Translations under genes and position numbers: made by a program
Notes under the pieces: model-generated
Databases searched by the model: none
What the model saw: only the letters and a program-made list of their open reading frames with translations
Told to the model about the DNA's origin: nothing
From: Pyrenochaeta sp. MPI-SDFR-AT-0127
Lineage: Eukaryota; Ascomycota; Dothideomycetes; Pleosporales; Cucurbitariaceae
Assembly: GCA_020747015.1 (NCBI GenBank)
Contig: JAGTJM010000020.1
Span: forward strand, 186,001-250,000
Length of the DNA: 64,000 nt
Reading direction: 5' to 3'
Shown: piece after piece, positions 33,226 through 44,173 of the stretch
Position numbering within the stretch: position 1 is the stretch's first letter
How the letters are laid out: the number at the start of each line of letters is the position of its first letter

Positions 33226-33885
33226 ATGTCGGCATGTAGATCGCTCCTTCGAATATGCCCTCGCCAGCGGAAGCCCTCTCTCCTTTCCTTCATGCAATGC
33301 CGCAATGAGTCAACCACTCGCCGACACAAGAAGCTACTTGCGCTTCCTGAAGCACCATCTTACACATCTGATCGCGCTGCACCTACACTTGTCTTCAACC
33401 CGCCGTCCTCTGCACCAAATGTATACCACACACCGCTAAAGTTCCTTCCCAAGGAAGATAAGCGACGGCAGCTGTATGCTGTCGCTCAAACCTACGCAAT
33501 TACTACCGCTCACCGCCATCAAACTTCATCCATCGCCTCGCCCGGTACACCGCTCTCCACTGCTTCTTTCCTGCCTCCTCGTCCATCCAATGCGTTACCG
33601 TCTGCTGTTCGCACACCGTACGAGAAGAAATATCACGTCAGCAAATCAGAAGTCGAAGAGATCCGACAACTACGATCAAATGACCCAGATCAATGGACAA
33701 GAGTGAGGTTAGCGGAGAAGTTTGGCTGTAGTCAGTTCTTCATAGGCATGGTTGCGAAGGCACCTGAGAAGGCGGAGAGAGTCAGCAGGGAACACGATAT
33801 TGCTAGGAAGAGGTGGGGACAGCGAAGAAAGATTGCTAGGGAAGACCGGGAAAGGAGGAAGGTGCTCTGGGGCCAGGATGCATAG
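33226..33885 (+). CDS. MRPL20: Mitochondrial large-subunit ribosomal protein mL58 (MRPL20)
   Basis: An intronless 219-residue protein. The start at MSACRSLLRICPRQ is chosen because it opens a basic, acid-free mitochondrial presequence; the frame is open further upstream to 33070 without better support. The body has the fungal mL58 pattern: KFLPKEDKRRQLYAVAQTYA, then YEKKYHVSKSEVEEIRQLR, DPDQWTRVRLAEKFGCSQFF (a helix-turn-helix-like stretch), and a long Arg/Lys-rich C-terminal helix (RKRWGQRRKIAREDRERRK). mL58 is a fungus-specific component of the mitoribosomal large subunit. The stop lies 370 bp before the next (convergent) gene's stop. Confidence 0.85.
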   Translation: MSACRSLLRICPRQRKPSLLSFMQCRNESTTRRHKKLLALPEAPSYTSDRAAPTLVFNPPSSAPNVYHTPLKFLPKEDKRRQLYAVAQTYAITTAHRHQTSSIASPGTPLSTASFLPPRPSNALPSAVRTPYEKKYHVSKSEVEEIRQLRSNDPDQWTRVRLAEKFGCSQFFIGMVAKAPEKAERVSREHDIARKRWGQRRKIAREDRERRKVLWGQDA

Positions 33886-34255
33886 TCGCGTATACTATGA
33901 AAGGCGGCGACTAGGCCATGGCAGAAGATGGGGTCGAAGCACGAAACGGAGCGACAGCAGTCCACGTATTACGCAGGCGGAGAGGTGTCATTTGACATGT
34001 ATAAAAGATGATTGGTTTTATGCTTTAGGATAGAAGGAGTCACCGTGTTTGTTGGCATATGAAATCAACGGAGCTCGGAGGGTTTGTACCGCATTGTAAC
34101 ATAATGTCTCAACATAAGGGGCTGGACTATTTCGCCAATCATGATTGGAATAAGAGGTTTTAAGGTTACGATTCGCAGCACCTTTCAGAGTACTTTGCAC
34201 CTTTCACCACTGCTTATTGATGATAATCAAAGGCCCCGAAGCATCTTAATTCTAA

Positions 34256-35456
34256 TTAATCCGTCCTCTCCACCTCGACTGCCCTCTGTTCAACCTTAAA
34301 CACAAATCCTTCTCCATTACTCATAGAGCCAGCCATCCAGCACTCGAACCTACCCCTACTCAAAACCTGCCAACGCTGTTGGCTGTCAGCCATGGCCTCA
34401 TCGATACTGATTGCTGGTGCAAATTTGAGGACCTCAACGCGACGGACGACCAACCGCATGACCTGCTCTGCTTGATTCCATGACACATACAGGGGCGGGC
34501 GAAATACCGTAGACAAATTGGAGGACGAGACTAGGATTACGGCGCTTGAGAGAAGAGTAGAGAGCCGTTGAAGGGAATTGGTGAGACGTGCAGATGCCGT
34601 CAGTTGCGGAGCGGCATTGTGCATCATGGAGGTGGCGGAGTTGCGGGTCGACCATACGAATGCGTCGATATCGTCCAAAATGATGGAATGGATTCGTCGA
34701 TGTATACTTTTGTGTCGGTCTTTATCAAAAAGATAGTCTGGAAGAGCGCGCAGTGTCACTAACAAGGACGCCCACGACTGTGGGCGGAAAATGTGGACAT
34801 GCAATAGACACCTTTTTACCAGACTTTTCATTTCGTGTTTTACTCGTTGATTAAGCTCATGTCCCGCATCTTGCAGCCGGAACTTCAGTAACCCAAGCAT
34901 AATTGACGCAAGGCGAGGAACACGAAAGTGGTCCAGAGGATCAAAGAGGATTATGGCAGCATCTTGGCCTCCTAGTGGTTGGGACGAGAGAAATAACGTG
35001 GGTAGGATCGCATGTGCAATGACGAGGTAGAGGAGCGAGGTTTTCCCAGCCCCAGATGCATGTGTTGCTGGAGGCGGACAAATGAGCTCGAGGATGGGTG
35101 GATATGTGCCTAAGAGGAGACTGTCAAGCTCTGGGACGCCGAAAAAAGTGTGTGGCGCTGGGGCCTGGTTGTCTTCGCTGTATAATCTTAGTCAATTCAA
35201 TCAAATCTCGATGTTCGTGGCTGTAGTCGAACAGAGTATGCGTGAGACACAAAAAAGTGTGATTAGTACATCCTGGGCCTGAATACCTTGCATTCGTTCT
35301 TATTTCGAGTTCATGGATAGACTTGAGCAGCTAAATGCATATTAGTCTTCATAGCATGACGTGTTGTTCGTTGAGATCACGCACCAAGCTCAGATCCTCA
35401 TTCTCGACTTGCTTCAACAATTGAACCCCCGACTTCTTCGCTCCGCCACTACTCAT
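34256..35456 (-). CDS. XRCC2-like DNA repair protein (Rad51 family, RecA fold)
   Basis: Exons on the minus strand: 35385-35456, 35287-35330 and 34256-35177, giving 345 residues. Introns are 54 bp (GTGCGT to ATTTAG) and 109 bp (GTATTC to TATACAG). Splicing joins NEDLSL to LLKSIHELE and then to SEDNQAPAPHTFFGVPELD. The Walker A motif GAGKTS is at residues 81-86 and a Walker B-like IILDD at 204-208. The layout FGVPELDSLLLG then P-loop is typical of XRCC2, a Rad51 paralogue in homologous recombination. The Walker A is preceded by PPPATHAS rather than the usual Gly-rich start, so nucleotide binding may be atypical. It is divergent from SOM1 with only 80 bp between the start codons. Confidence 0.8.
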
Positions 35457-35536
35457 CTTTACCACTTCTCAGAAAGGCGCTATCCGTATCATCAAATATC
35501 GCTCCTCGTTTAGTCGTCCCTTTTTTTTAGAACACG
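35457..35536. promoter_or_regulatory. 80-bp bidirectional promoter between XRCC2-like and SOM1 genes
   Basis: Start codons face away from each other with 80 bp between them. The interval has a T8 run (35520-35528) just before the SOM1 ATG. No TATA box is evident. Confidence 0.5.
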
Positions 35537-35921
35537 ATGCCACCGCCAACCAGGACTGTTCCTCTCCCAGGCCTCGAAAGTGAAATCAATACGCACTCAA
35601 ACGGGAAGCCGCGGTATCCGCCGATCAAATTGAACGACTGCACATTGAAGGAGCTAGTTCAGTATAAATGTAACGTACAGTCGACAAAAGGGAAGGGAAA
35701 GCAGCCAACGGTTATTTGTGAGCCGGTTGTGAGGTTACTGAGAAGGTGAGTTGACAATCTCGCACAACATAGGAATGTGCAAGTCTTGGCAGCGAGATGT
35801 AGCGTACAAGACGAATGCAGGTACAATTGGAATTGAGGCTGACGGTCTTCACAGATGTGGGGACGGATTAAACGTTGAGACTACGGCTTGGGAGGGTTGG
35901 AAAATGGATAGCAATAGGTAG
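35537..35921 (+). CDS. SOM1: Mitochondrial inner-membrane protease accessory protein SOM1
   Basis: Exons 35537-35745 and 35855-35921 give 91 residues. The 109-bp intron (GTGAGT to TTCACAG, branch GCTGAC) lies in an Arg codon pair and joins VVRLLRR to CGDGLNVETTAWEG. The family pattern is present: LNDCTLKELVQYKCNV, then VICEPVVRLLRRC, giving paired cysteines. SOM1 works with the inner-membrane peptidase (IMP) that removes sorting signals from proteins of the intermembrane space. Without splicing the frame stops four codons after the donor, so the intron is needed for the last Cys. It is too short for much other evidence, but the Cys spacing is characteristic. Confidence 0.8.
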
Positions 35922-36301
35922 ATGGTGAGATGGGCGTGGATACTGCAGTGACCCACAACTTATTTCTGTGGCGACTAATTCGAACCTGGGTCAAGGTGGA
36001 CGAAAGTCTGTTGCGCATCGTTCTCGAATTTTTTTTCAGAATTCTTGATTGCAAAGCATGTCGAAGTGCGTGTACTGCTCAAATGTTTCGGAAAAATATG
36101 TAATTTGGTTTGATTGACCACAATTGATATGCTGTGACGATACAACGTCTTTAGTACAACCCACAGGAAGATAACAAATAAACGCCGAGAAAATGCTCAA
36201 GAAGGCCCAAACTCAAGGCACATTTGCAGTAACCAAACGCCTCGCTATCTGAATGCTTCAAAAAGACACGAGATACCACCCGCTAACCCCAATGACGAGA
36301 A

Positions 36302-37416
36302 TTAGGTGCCGCTCGCAGACTTTCTCCAAAACCGCTGTTCGTAATTGACATGCACACCTTCCTCTAGACTGACGTCCCGATCCACTATGGGCTGCCGCGT
36401 TCGTAGTTCAAGAAGCGCATTCCAATCGTCGTCATCTTCCTCATCTAGTCGGGCTTGACGTTGCTCATCCTGCTCGTCGCGCTCCTTCTCTTCGGTCAGT
36501 AAATTCGTCATGGCCTCTTGCCAAAGCTTGTCACTCTCTTTCATGCGCTTGCTTCGTTTTCGTTTCCCAGCGTGTTGCTTTTGTATGCCTGCCTTTTGCG
36601 CCGCCATGAGCTTCCGCAGACTCTGCTCAGCTAGGATGCCTTCTTCTGTTGCCTTTTCGCGAATCTTACGCGGATCATTTTCGCGATTGGTGAATACGGG
36701 GGTTGCTTTGTATGTGTGTTTTGATGGAAATGCTGGGAAGTGTTTCGGTATGTATGGGCGCGTATCCTTGTCTGCCCTTCCAGACAATTCATGACCCAAT
36801 AATGACTCAGTCTCAGGTGGTGGTGCCTCGAGAGGCACAGGAGGTTCAAATCGCGGTTGCAGTAATATTGGTGGGATTTCACCAGTGTCGAAATGTGGAT
36901 CGAGGACTGCTGAGCCGCGAAGGCCTGTTGTGGTGAGCGCGTAGACCCAATCGTGGGATACAGTATCAGTACGCCGCGAGCTGGTCATGGACTTGCGCAC
37001 TTGTGCCAGTAAGTTGGTCATGTCTGCTGCAAGTCAGCCTCACAAGCTCTAAATAGCATACATGCTCGCGGTCATGGCGCGCAAGGTGAAAGCATACAAG
37101 AGTCAACTAGGCCACGAAACCTCTCAAGAGCGTCTGGCCGCGCGCTCTCGAAGCCCATGCTTTTACATTGAATCGCTATTGCCCGGCGCAATTGTTGGTC
37201 GAAGAAATCCTTGCTGTCGCCAAAGCCGTCTAGCTCCGCGCTGATCGGGTCGACGACATATTGGACCGGTTGAGTGTGGTGGAGTTGGTGTAAGACTTTC
37301 CGCTTCTTTGGATGTGCTTCTCCATAGGTTGGCACCGTTTCAGCAGCGTGCGCTCTCTTCATGCCTGCGGTTGCGCCCACACTGCTGGCGCTCGGGGATA
37401 TAAGGACGCCTGGCAT
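36302..37416 (-). CDS. TFIID subunit TAF8
   Basis: Exons 37098-37416 and 36302-37023 on the minus strand give 346 residues. The 74-bp intron (GTATGC to GCAGCAG) splits a Tyr codon and joins FRGLVDS to YMTNLLAQV. The histone fold (about residues 70-125) includes FFDQQLRRAIAIQCKSMGF and the helix around MTNLLAQVRKSMTS, followed by HDWVYAL. The TAF8 C-terminal region follows, with PYIPKHFPAFPSKHTYKATP, a signature of the family that contacts other TFIID subunits, then a Lys/Glu-rich tail with DEEDDDDWN. TAF8 pairs with TAF10 by its histone fold in TFIID. The start at MPGVLISPSASS is the first ATG of the frame. Confidence 0.88.
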
Positions 37417-37789
37417 ATGCTTCTCGTCGCGAATTTGATGCGAGGGTGATGTCGTGTTTGTGCAAGGGAAAGCGGTTGATCATCCAGCTAGTGGGCGCAC
37501 GAAGGGAACAGTGAATCTGCAGTGAATGCAGGATCTTCTCCTTGCAATGCAAGCGAGCCTGAAGGTGTGTGCGACTCGGTGTCGGATGCTATTGTCCAGT
37601 CGCCAATGTCTTAGTCGTATGCGAGAGCGTGGACGCAGACGCCGAGCCAAGCTTATGTCAGCAACTAGCACGATGTTCTGCCGTCAGACCACCACAACTT
37701 CGGTCCACCAGCGCAGACGTCCTTCACCAGCTTCCGCAACCTGCCCCCACCACCTCAGAACTCTCCACTCCTCGAACAACGATTTCAAC
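37417..37789. promoter_or_regulatory. Divergent intergenic region between TAF8 and COX9
   Basis: 373 bp separate the two start codons and must hold both promoters. Open frames of 60-130 codons cross it in several phases but do not match known proteins. No specific motif was identified. Confidence 0.45.
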
Positions 37790-38225
37790 ATGGTCGTCAA
37801 ACCGATTACTGGCGTATGTGTTGCCATTGAGTCCCTTGAGCGGGGGTGGACGATGGGCTAATGACTGGATAACAGATGCTGCGACGACAGGTCGTGCTCG
37901 ACCTCTCCGTTGCTATGGGTACGTGAATCAACTTGGACGAGATTACATACCGGTTTGAGGTCGTGGAGAAGCTTCTCACTTCATGCGCCGCGTGTTGAAG
38001 AGCTTTGCTAATCTTCAATTGCAGGTCTTGGTGTAACCGCCGGTTACGCTTGGTGGTACGGTACGTGAACCGTCTTCCTCCCAACACGGCGCAGTCATCA
38101 TCGTTGGCTTCCTTTCTAGTCTCGTACTCACTGTTGCAGGCTACCACGTTCCTGCAGTCCGTCACCGTGATGCTTTCTACCAGAAAATTGAGGACGAGCG
38201 TGCGTCTGCTCTTGGCCAGAAATAA
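37790..38225 (+). CDS. COX9: Cytochrome c oxidase subunit VIIa (COX9)
   Basis: A 62-residue protein from four small exons: 37790-37813, 37876-37918, 38025-38060 and 38140-38225. All introns are GT-AG (62, 106 and 79 bp). The spliced protein reads MVVKPITG, MLRRQVVLDLSVAM, GLGVTAGYAWWYGYHVPAV, then a charged helix DAFYQKIEDERA. That is the usual fungal subunit VIIa: a short matrix part, one membrane helix and an intermembrane-space tail. Three introns in 63 codons is dense but common for this gene. No single reading frame covers it, so the exons had to be assembled. The first-exon PITG and exon-3 GYHVP motifs make the call firm. Confidence 0.9.
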
Positions 38226-41200
38226 ATGGCTATTCCCTTGCAAAGCCAGATTTCTTTTGTCTCGACAGGTCTGGAAGCATAGAGTGGGCTCAGACTAAGG
38301 ATCACGTGTATCATAGAATGGGGGATCTCTGGACAACGAGCCATATTACATTAAACCAAACTGTCCAAAGCACGCAAAGACATGACCAAGATTCTGACTT
38401 CCTATCCTTCGCCATGATTCCAACTCTTGGGATACTTTGTCACATGTTGACGTAGCAGATATGTTCAATTGACTCAGATAACTAAATCGATGCATTACTC
38501 GGCAACAGACTATGCGCAGGCTTCCTGTGCTCTGGTTTCACAGCCTCTGCACCTCCTCCTCTTGCTCCTATGATCGACCGGGCGCCCTGGCTCACCTGAT
38601 CAAAGGTTTACTGTTGTGGCAGTCTTGTCCATTCTGAGGATGTGTGGGACAAACAAACTTTGACGTAACCGATAAAGGCATCCCATTCTCCCAATGGATA
38701 CTTGCGATCCGCTATGAATCCACCCGTTCATTTTGATGGCTTGCCCCAGGGTAGCTGATATGAATAGTTTCAACGCATCTCACTTTGTCGAACTCTGGGA
38801 AGAGGCCCTCTACCTATACTCTAGCACCTTTTAGTGAGGTGTTTTGACACAAGTGTCCCGCTGCTAGTGCGCCATCACATATCTTGTTCTGTCCAATTGG
38901 ATGACCAGAGTCTGTGTGTCAATAGCCCCAGCCCAAAGCATCGGACTTTGATCAATTTGGAAGCTTGCCAAATTGTCAAACGGGTCTCCCACGCCGAGGT
39001 TCTCTTGTGGGCATGATAGGCATGTGCATGATGTACACTTGGCTGTTTGATTGTGTCTTCAAGGATGAATTACTGATGAACAAACGAGGCAAGGGTTCGG
39101 ATGAGAAATGCGCAAAAAGGCGAACAAAAGGGCAAAATGCATGATCTGCTTCAACGCGACCCGGGATCACAGGTGCATGGGCACTTTGTTCTTCACCAAT
39201 TGCCCTCTGACGCTGAAAGTGTAAAGTCTATGCGGAGACGCAAAAGTCATGGTGATTGGCCCGCGTGGTTGATGGTCGTCTCACCTGGTGGATGCGAAAC
39301 GGGCCAGACGATGTCAAGTTGCAGGATGCGGATGACAAGATGGACGAGGTGGCAAGTTCAACCAGCGGCAGACGATGTATGCTTGCTGCTTGCTTGCCAG
39401 AGCGAAATAAGATGTGATGAAGAGAGCAAGCAGCATCGAAGCAGCGGTGGCGGGTGGGGAGACGTGTCATGGCGGACACGCAATTGGCTGATTGGCGTGC
39501 ATCCAGGAACGAGCGAGCGCTGGCGATCCTGCCGAATGGCTGCAGGGAAGCGTGCCCTGGTGCGGGTGGACCAAGGGTGCCAAGCAGATGGTCGCAAATG
39601 CACGCTACGAAGTTGCATGGAGGGGGAGCGGCAGGGCTTGGTCAGGAGCGGGGAAGGGCGTGAGCAGTAAGGGAGAATTGGGCTTGATGGCAGTTTTCTC
39701 GAGCAGACGAGGTGTTGGCCATGGACGGAAAGTGAAATGTGCGAGTGCTTTGACAGCGGGCGTCGTTGGTTCGCACGACGGGTGGGATGCGCCATGGGGC
39801 GGCCGCCGACGCGTTAGCGTGAGATGGGGGGCCCTTGAGCATACCATCGCATGCTCTAGGCCAACGGCTGATCACCACACAAAAGGTGCTCGAGGCGTTT
39901 TCGAACAAAGGCCTTGCTCGTAAAACGGGGATACGACCGTGTCGAGTGGGCAGGGGAGCAGCCAGATGGGAGCAACAGTTCTATTTTGGTGGGCAGCGGG
40001 CAGTTTGTGAGCGACAAGGACGGTGCAACCCGCCACAGCCACAGCCACGTCGGGCCGGGCGAGAGCGAGTGGGAGAGTGGGAGAGAAGAAGAGGCAGAAA
40101 AAGAGAGAGAGAAGAGAGCGAACGTGGACGCGCCGTCTGCTGTTGGTTTGCTGGCTGTGGTCAAGAGCAGCCGTGCGGGCGTGGACGAATTCATCACCAG
40201 ACCGGGCACACAGCAGGGCGAATGGGGCTAGCCTGGAGACGCACCGGGAAGGATGGCGCGATGGGCGGTGGTGATTTGGAGGATGCAGCTCTAGCGTCGT
40301 GGTTCGTTTTTGCACCTTTTTTGATTGCCCATGGGACGGGGCGCTGGCGCAACTTGAAACGAGGGAGCCCTCGACCCCAAGCGCAGTGTGAACAGGTTGC
40401 CGCAGATGCGAGACGGCGTGCGGACAGGCTTCCGGCCAGACACTGCGCTGCCACTGCCCGGGCGAGCGCGGGGAGCAATACGGAGGGCACATGGGCACTC
40501 TGTGTCTGCGGAAGATTTGACGGGTCCCAGAAAGAGGGCGCTATGGGCTCTTCCGCCAACAAGCCCTGTACCACTGGTCCAAGGCTGCACGCAGATCCAC
40601 GGCCGCTGCTGCTGGCTGCTATTGTGTCTGCTATTGTGTCTGCTGCCCGCTGCGGCCCTCCTGCTGCCTCTGTCTCTGCTGCCGACTTTCTGCTCTGCGC
40701 ACCGTGTCAGTGCTTGTCCTTGTGTGTGAGTGTGTGTGCGTGCAGCGACCGCCAGAGGCCTGCTGGCTTCATACAGTAGAGCAGCGTTTATTAGCCTCGA
40801 CTAGTCTACTTGCAGATCCCTGCACTGCGACTGGGCACACGCTGCCTGCGCACCGCCTGCTGGCCTGCTAAGTCCCTGGGAAGCATTGCAACTCTACTCA
40901 TCCGCCCAACTCCCCCAACGCCCCCATCACCTCCTCCTCGTCCTCCCCAACCGCCCCAAGGACGCCCTCGCCGGACACTCCTGCTTGACGAGACGACGCT
41001 TGCGAGACGTCGCTACCTCGCCAGTTCCGCCGCTGCGCATCCATCCTCGCTGGAAACACACATCGCCCGCCGCCCTGTCCGCGCCCGTGCCGATCCACGA
41101 CCAAACGAGCCGCACGCCCTCTCTCCAGTCTACCCACGCCTCACTCGCAGCGTGCCCTCTCCCCTACCCACACGCTTAGGGCTACTTCTCCCACGCCAGG

Positions 41201-41296
41201 CTCCCGTCTGCTGCGACACTTCTGCCACTGCAACGCAATCTGCCGCCTTCACCGGGCCCCGAGTCTCATCATCGTCTCCCATTTGCACTTGCCAGC

Positions 41297-41335
<39 letters not shown>

Positions 41336-41579
41336 GGCCACGACCACAACCTCAACCTCAACCTCAACCACGAACACAAACACAAAGACCACCACGCCTC
41401 CCTCCCCTCCTTGGTCTCCACGCCGCAACTACTGTATCATTCCTAGCACAGTCCCGCACGCTCGCCTCTGCATGATTGTTACCTCCCGCTGCACACCCGC
41501 GGTGTTGCACCGCTCTCCTCACCTTTGGCAAGCCGGCGACCTTGCGACTTAGGCAGGGCCTGATCATTCGCCCTTCGCC
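38226..41579. other. 3.3-kb gene-free leader and promoter of the MED15-like gene
   Basis: This is the longest gap in the gene-bearing part. Composition becomes GC-rich from about 39000. It holds a GA-rich purine tract (about 40065-40125), TGCTGCTGTGTC-type imperfect repeats (about 40600-40660), and hexamer arrays just before the ATG. Open frames of 100-314 codons (for example 39835-40779 +) overlap others on both strands and are compositionally biased, so none is called. A long 5' leader or large regulatory region is the simplest reading. Confidence 0.5.
41299..41372. repeat. Hexanucleotide microsatellites before the MED15-like ATG
   Basis: Six perfect units of GACCAC occupy 41299-41334. A short array of CAACCT (three full units and a variant) follows at 41347-41370. 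They lie 210-280 bp upstream of the start codon, so probably in the transcribed leader. Confidence 0.9.
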
Positions 41580-42836
41580 ATGAACAACCCAAACATGCAG
41601 CAGAACGGCATGGCTGCCCGCGCCAACGCCGGACTCCACCACTTCATCCAACACTATCGCATCCAACTGCAGCAGCAGAAGGTGCCCCAAGGATGGCAGC
41701 AGTCGACCCCTCCCGAGGAGCGCGGCCAGCTTGCCCTTCAGTTCTTCACCCAGTACCGACTATTGAAGCCGGAAATCTCAGAAGTCGAGGCCATGCGCTC
41801 CTCGCTCCAGTTTGAGACACAGAACTTCATGGCCGCCCAGACCAAGGATCAGTACATTTCCAACGTCAAACAGAAGCTCATCGTCATGACAAATGCACGA
41901 CAGCAGCAGTTGCAACGCATGCAAGGTAATCTAGGCAACCTAGGCAACCCAATGAACGCCATGAACCCGGGACAAATCAACATGATGGCCCAGCTTGGTC
42001 CTCAAGCTGCACGGCAAGGCACCCCACAGCAGTTCAATCCAGCCTTTCCAAATCCACAACTTCAACGGCCCATGCAAATCTCTCCAGTCCCAATGTCACA
42101 ACAGTCGTCGATGGGCGTGAATGGCACAAATCCTGCCAACGTCCCTCAAAACCAAGGCCAGAACAATCAACAGCCCAACATGACACCAAATCAGCAAACC
42201 CGACAGGAGCAACTCATCATCAATCAGTTTGCAAAAAGGCTCATGGACACGTGTAAAGACGACATTCGTCAAAAGTTCCAAGCCGAAGTTCAATCTTGGC
42301 CCGAGGACAAGAAGCAACAGCTGATCAACCAAGGTATCAACCCGTTGTTTCTCCGCTTTCGACAACATGCCGAGGCGCTGTACAGAAGGGGTGCTCTTAA
42401 CATGCCGCCTGGTGCCAACCAAAATGCCGGTGCAATGCAACAGCCTGGACAGCCAAACAGGATGCAGAATCAACAATTGACCATGGGTCAGCGCCAGCCA
42501 AATCAAGATTTTGACTTCAATGCCATAACAAACCAGCAGATGGAGGCTATGCGTAGCCAGGATCAGGGTACGACTGTGGTGCCTGCCAGCAACAACGCCA
42601 ATGGTACCCAAATGGCCGGGTTTCCCGGACAGAATTCCCAACAGGGTCAGCCGCAGAATGCTGCAATGGCACAGCGCCAGGCTGAAATGCTTCATCGCCA
42701 GGCACAAGCACAGCAAGCACAGCAAGCACAACAGGCGCAACAAGCGCAACAAGCGCAACAAGCTCAGGCACAGGCACAGGCTCAGGCACAGGCTCAGGCT
42801 CAGGCACAGGCTCAGGCACATGCACAGGCACAGGCT

Positions 42837-42871
<35 letters not shown>

Positions 42872-42872
42872 T

Positions 42873-42907
<35 letters not shown>

Positions 42908-44111
42908 TCAGGCTCAAGCTCAAGCCCGGCTGGAGCAACAACGGCAGCAGCAAGCAGCTCAAGCACGCAACCAGCAAAACCAGCTACTACAAGGTCAAAT
43001 CGGGGGCTTAAATCTCCCCCCAGGCTCACAACAAAGTCCTGCAATGCCAATGCTCACCAGGCCAATGCCTCCTCCAGGCCAGCCAGGCCCACCAACAACC
43101 CCACAGCAACGGCCTCCTCAAGCTCATGTGCCAATAATGACTCCACAACCGGGGCAGGCTGATCCAAACCTGAGTGCTCTGATGCGTGAGGCACAGCAAA
43201 GAGCCGCCGCTGTCTCACAGGCTAACCAGCCCTTGACTGATCAGGTTCGCATGAGCATGATGCCGGCCGATCTTGACCCTTCTGTCAAGGCCCAGTTGCT
43301 CAAGGTTCCTGAGCAACAGTTCCGTGCGATACTGCAAAACTATATGCTAAATGTCCGCCGATCGAATGGGATGCAGAATGGAGCATTTCCAGTCGGACAA
43401 CCCACTCCAGGCCAGCCCAACATGCTCTTCAATCAGCAGTCACAACCAATGCCGCAAGGTATGCCTGGTCAAATCATGAGTGGCCCCAATATTGCAAACA
43501 TGCCTCGTCCAGGTATGAACTTTGGTCAACAACAACAACAACAACCGCCTGGCGCCGGGCAAGCACTCCCAATGGCACAGCGTGCCCCAATGCAGAGCCA
43601 ACAACAACGACTAGCATCTGCTCAAAGCCTGCTACGGCAGAATCCTGGAATCATCCATGCCACCGACCCCAAACCATTTCCTCCCAATGTCTTGAATGCT
43701 CAAATCAGACAGAGTCTTCCACCAGATGTCAAGTCGTGGCAACAACTTAAACAGTGGGCTACGCAAAACCCGGCTCTAGTACCTGGCGTTGACGGCAACA
43801 AGCTGCTTATGCTTCAGGTTTTGCACTTTCAGGATATTGTGAGGCAGTCTGGTGTTATGCCTGGTGTTCAGCCTTCACAGCCAAACAATAATCCTGGACT
43901 TATCCCGCCACCACAGGTGACACCAAATCAAGGCCCAATGAGGACACTCCAGCAGCAGCAAAATATTCCCAGCATGCCCAACATGGCTCCTGTCCAGGTC
44001 TCGCCACAGGAGGTACAAATGTTCCGGCAAAGGTTACAAGGCCAGCAAACAAATATTACGGATGAACAATTACGTCAATATATTCTCGCGCAAAAGCTTA
44101 AAGGACGACAG

Positions 44112-44173
<62 letters not shown>

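Noticed and set aside
35975..36000. GGTTCGAAT-like sequence on the minus strand suggesting a tRNA T-arm
   Set aside because: The flanking bases cannot form the T-stem and no acceptor or anticodon arm is found nearby.
39101..40779. Frames of up to 314 codons on both strands, GC-rich
   Set aside because: Composition-driven: they overlap in four or more phases, are Arg/Gly/Pro-rich and match no family.
40810..41475. 221-codon frame with His-Asp repeats
   Set aside because: The repeat is the GACCAC microsatellite read in one phase; the frame ends just before the MED15-like ATG and is more likely leader.
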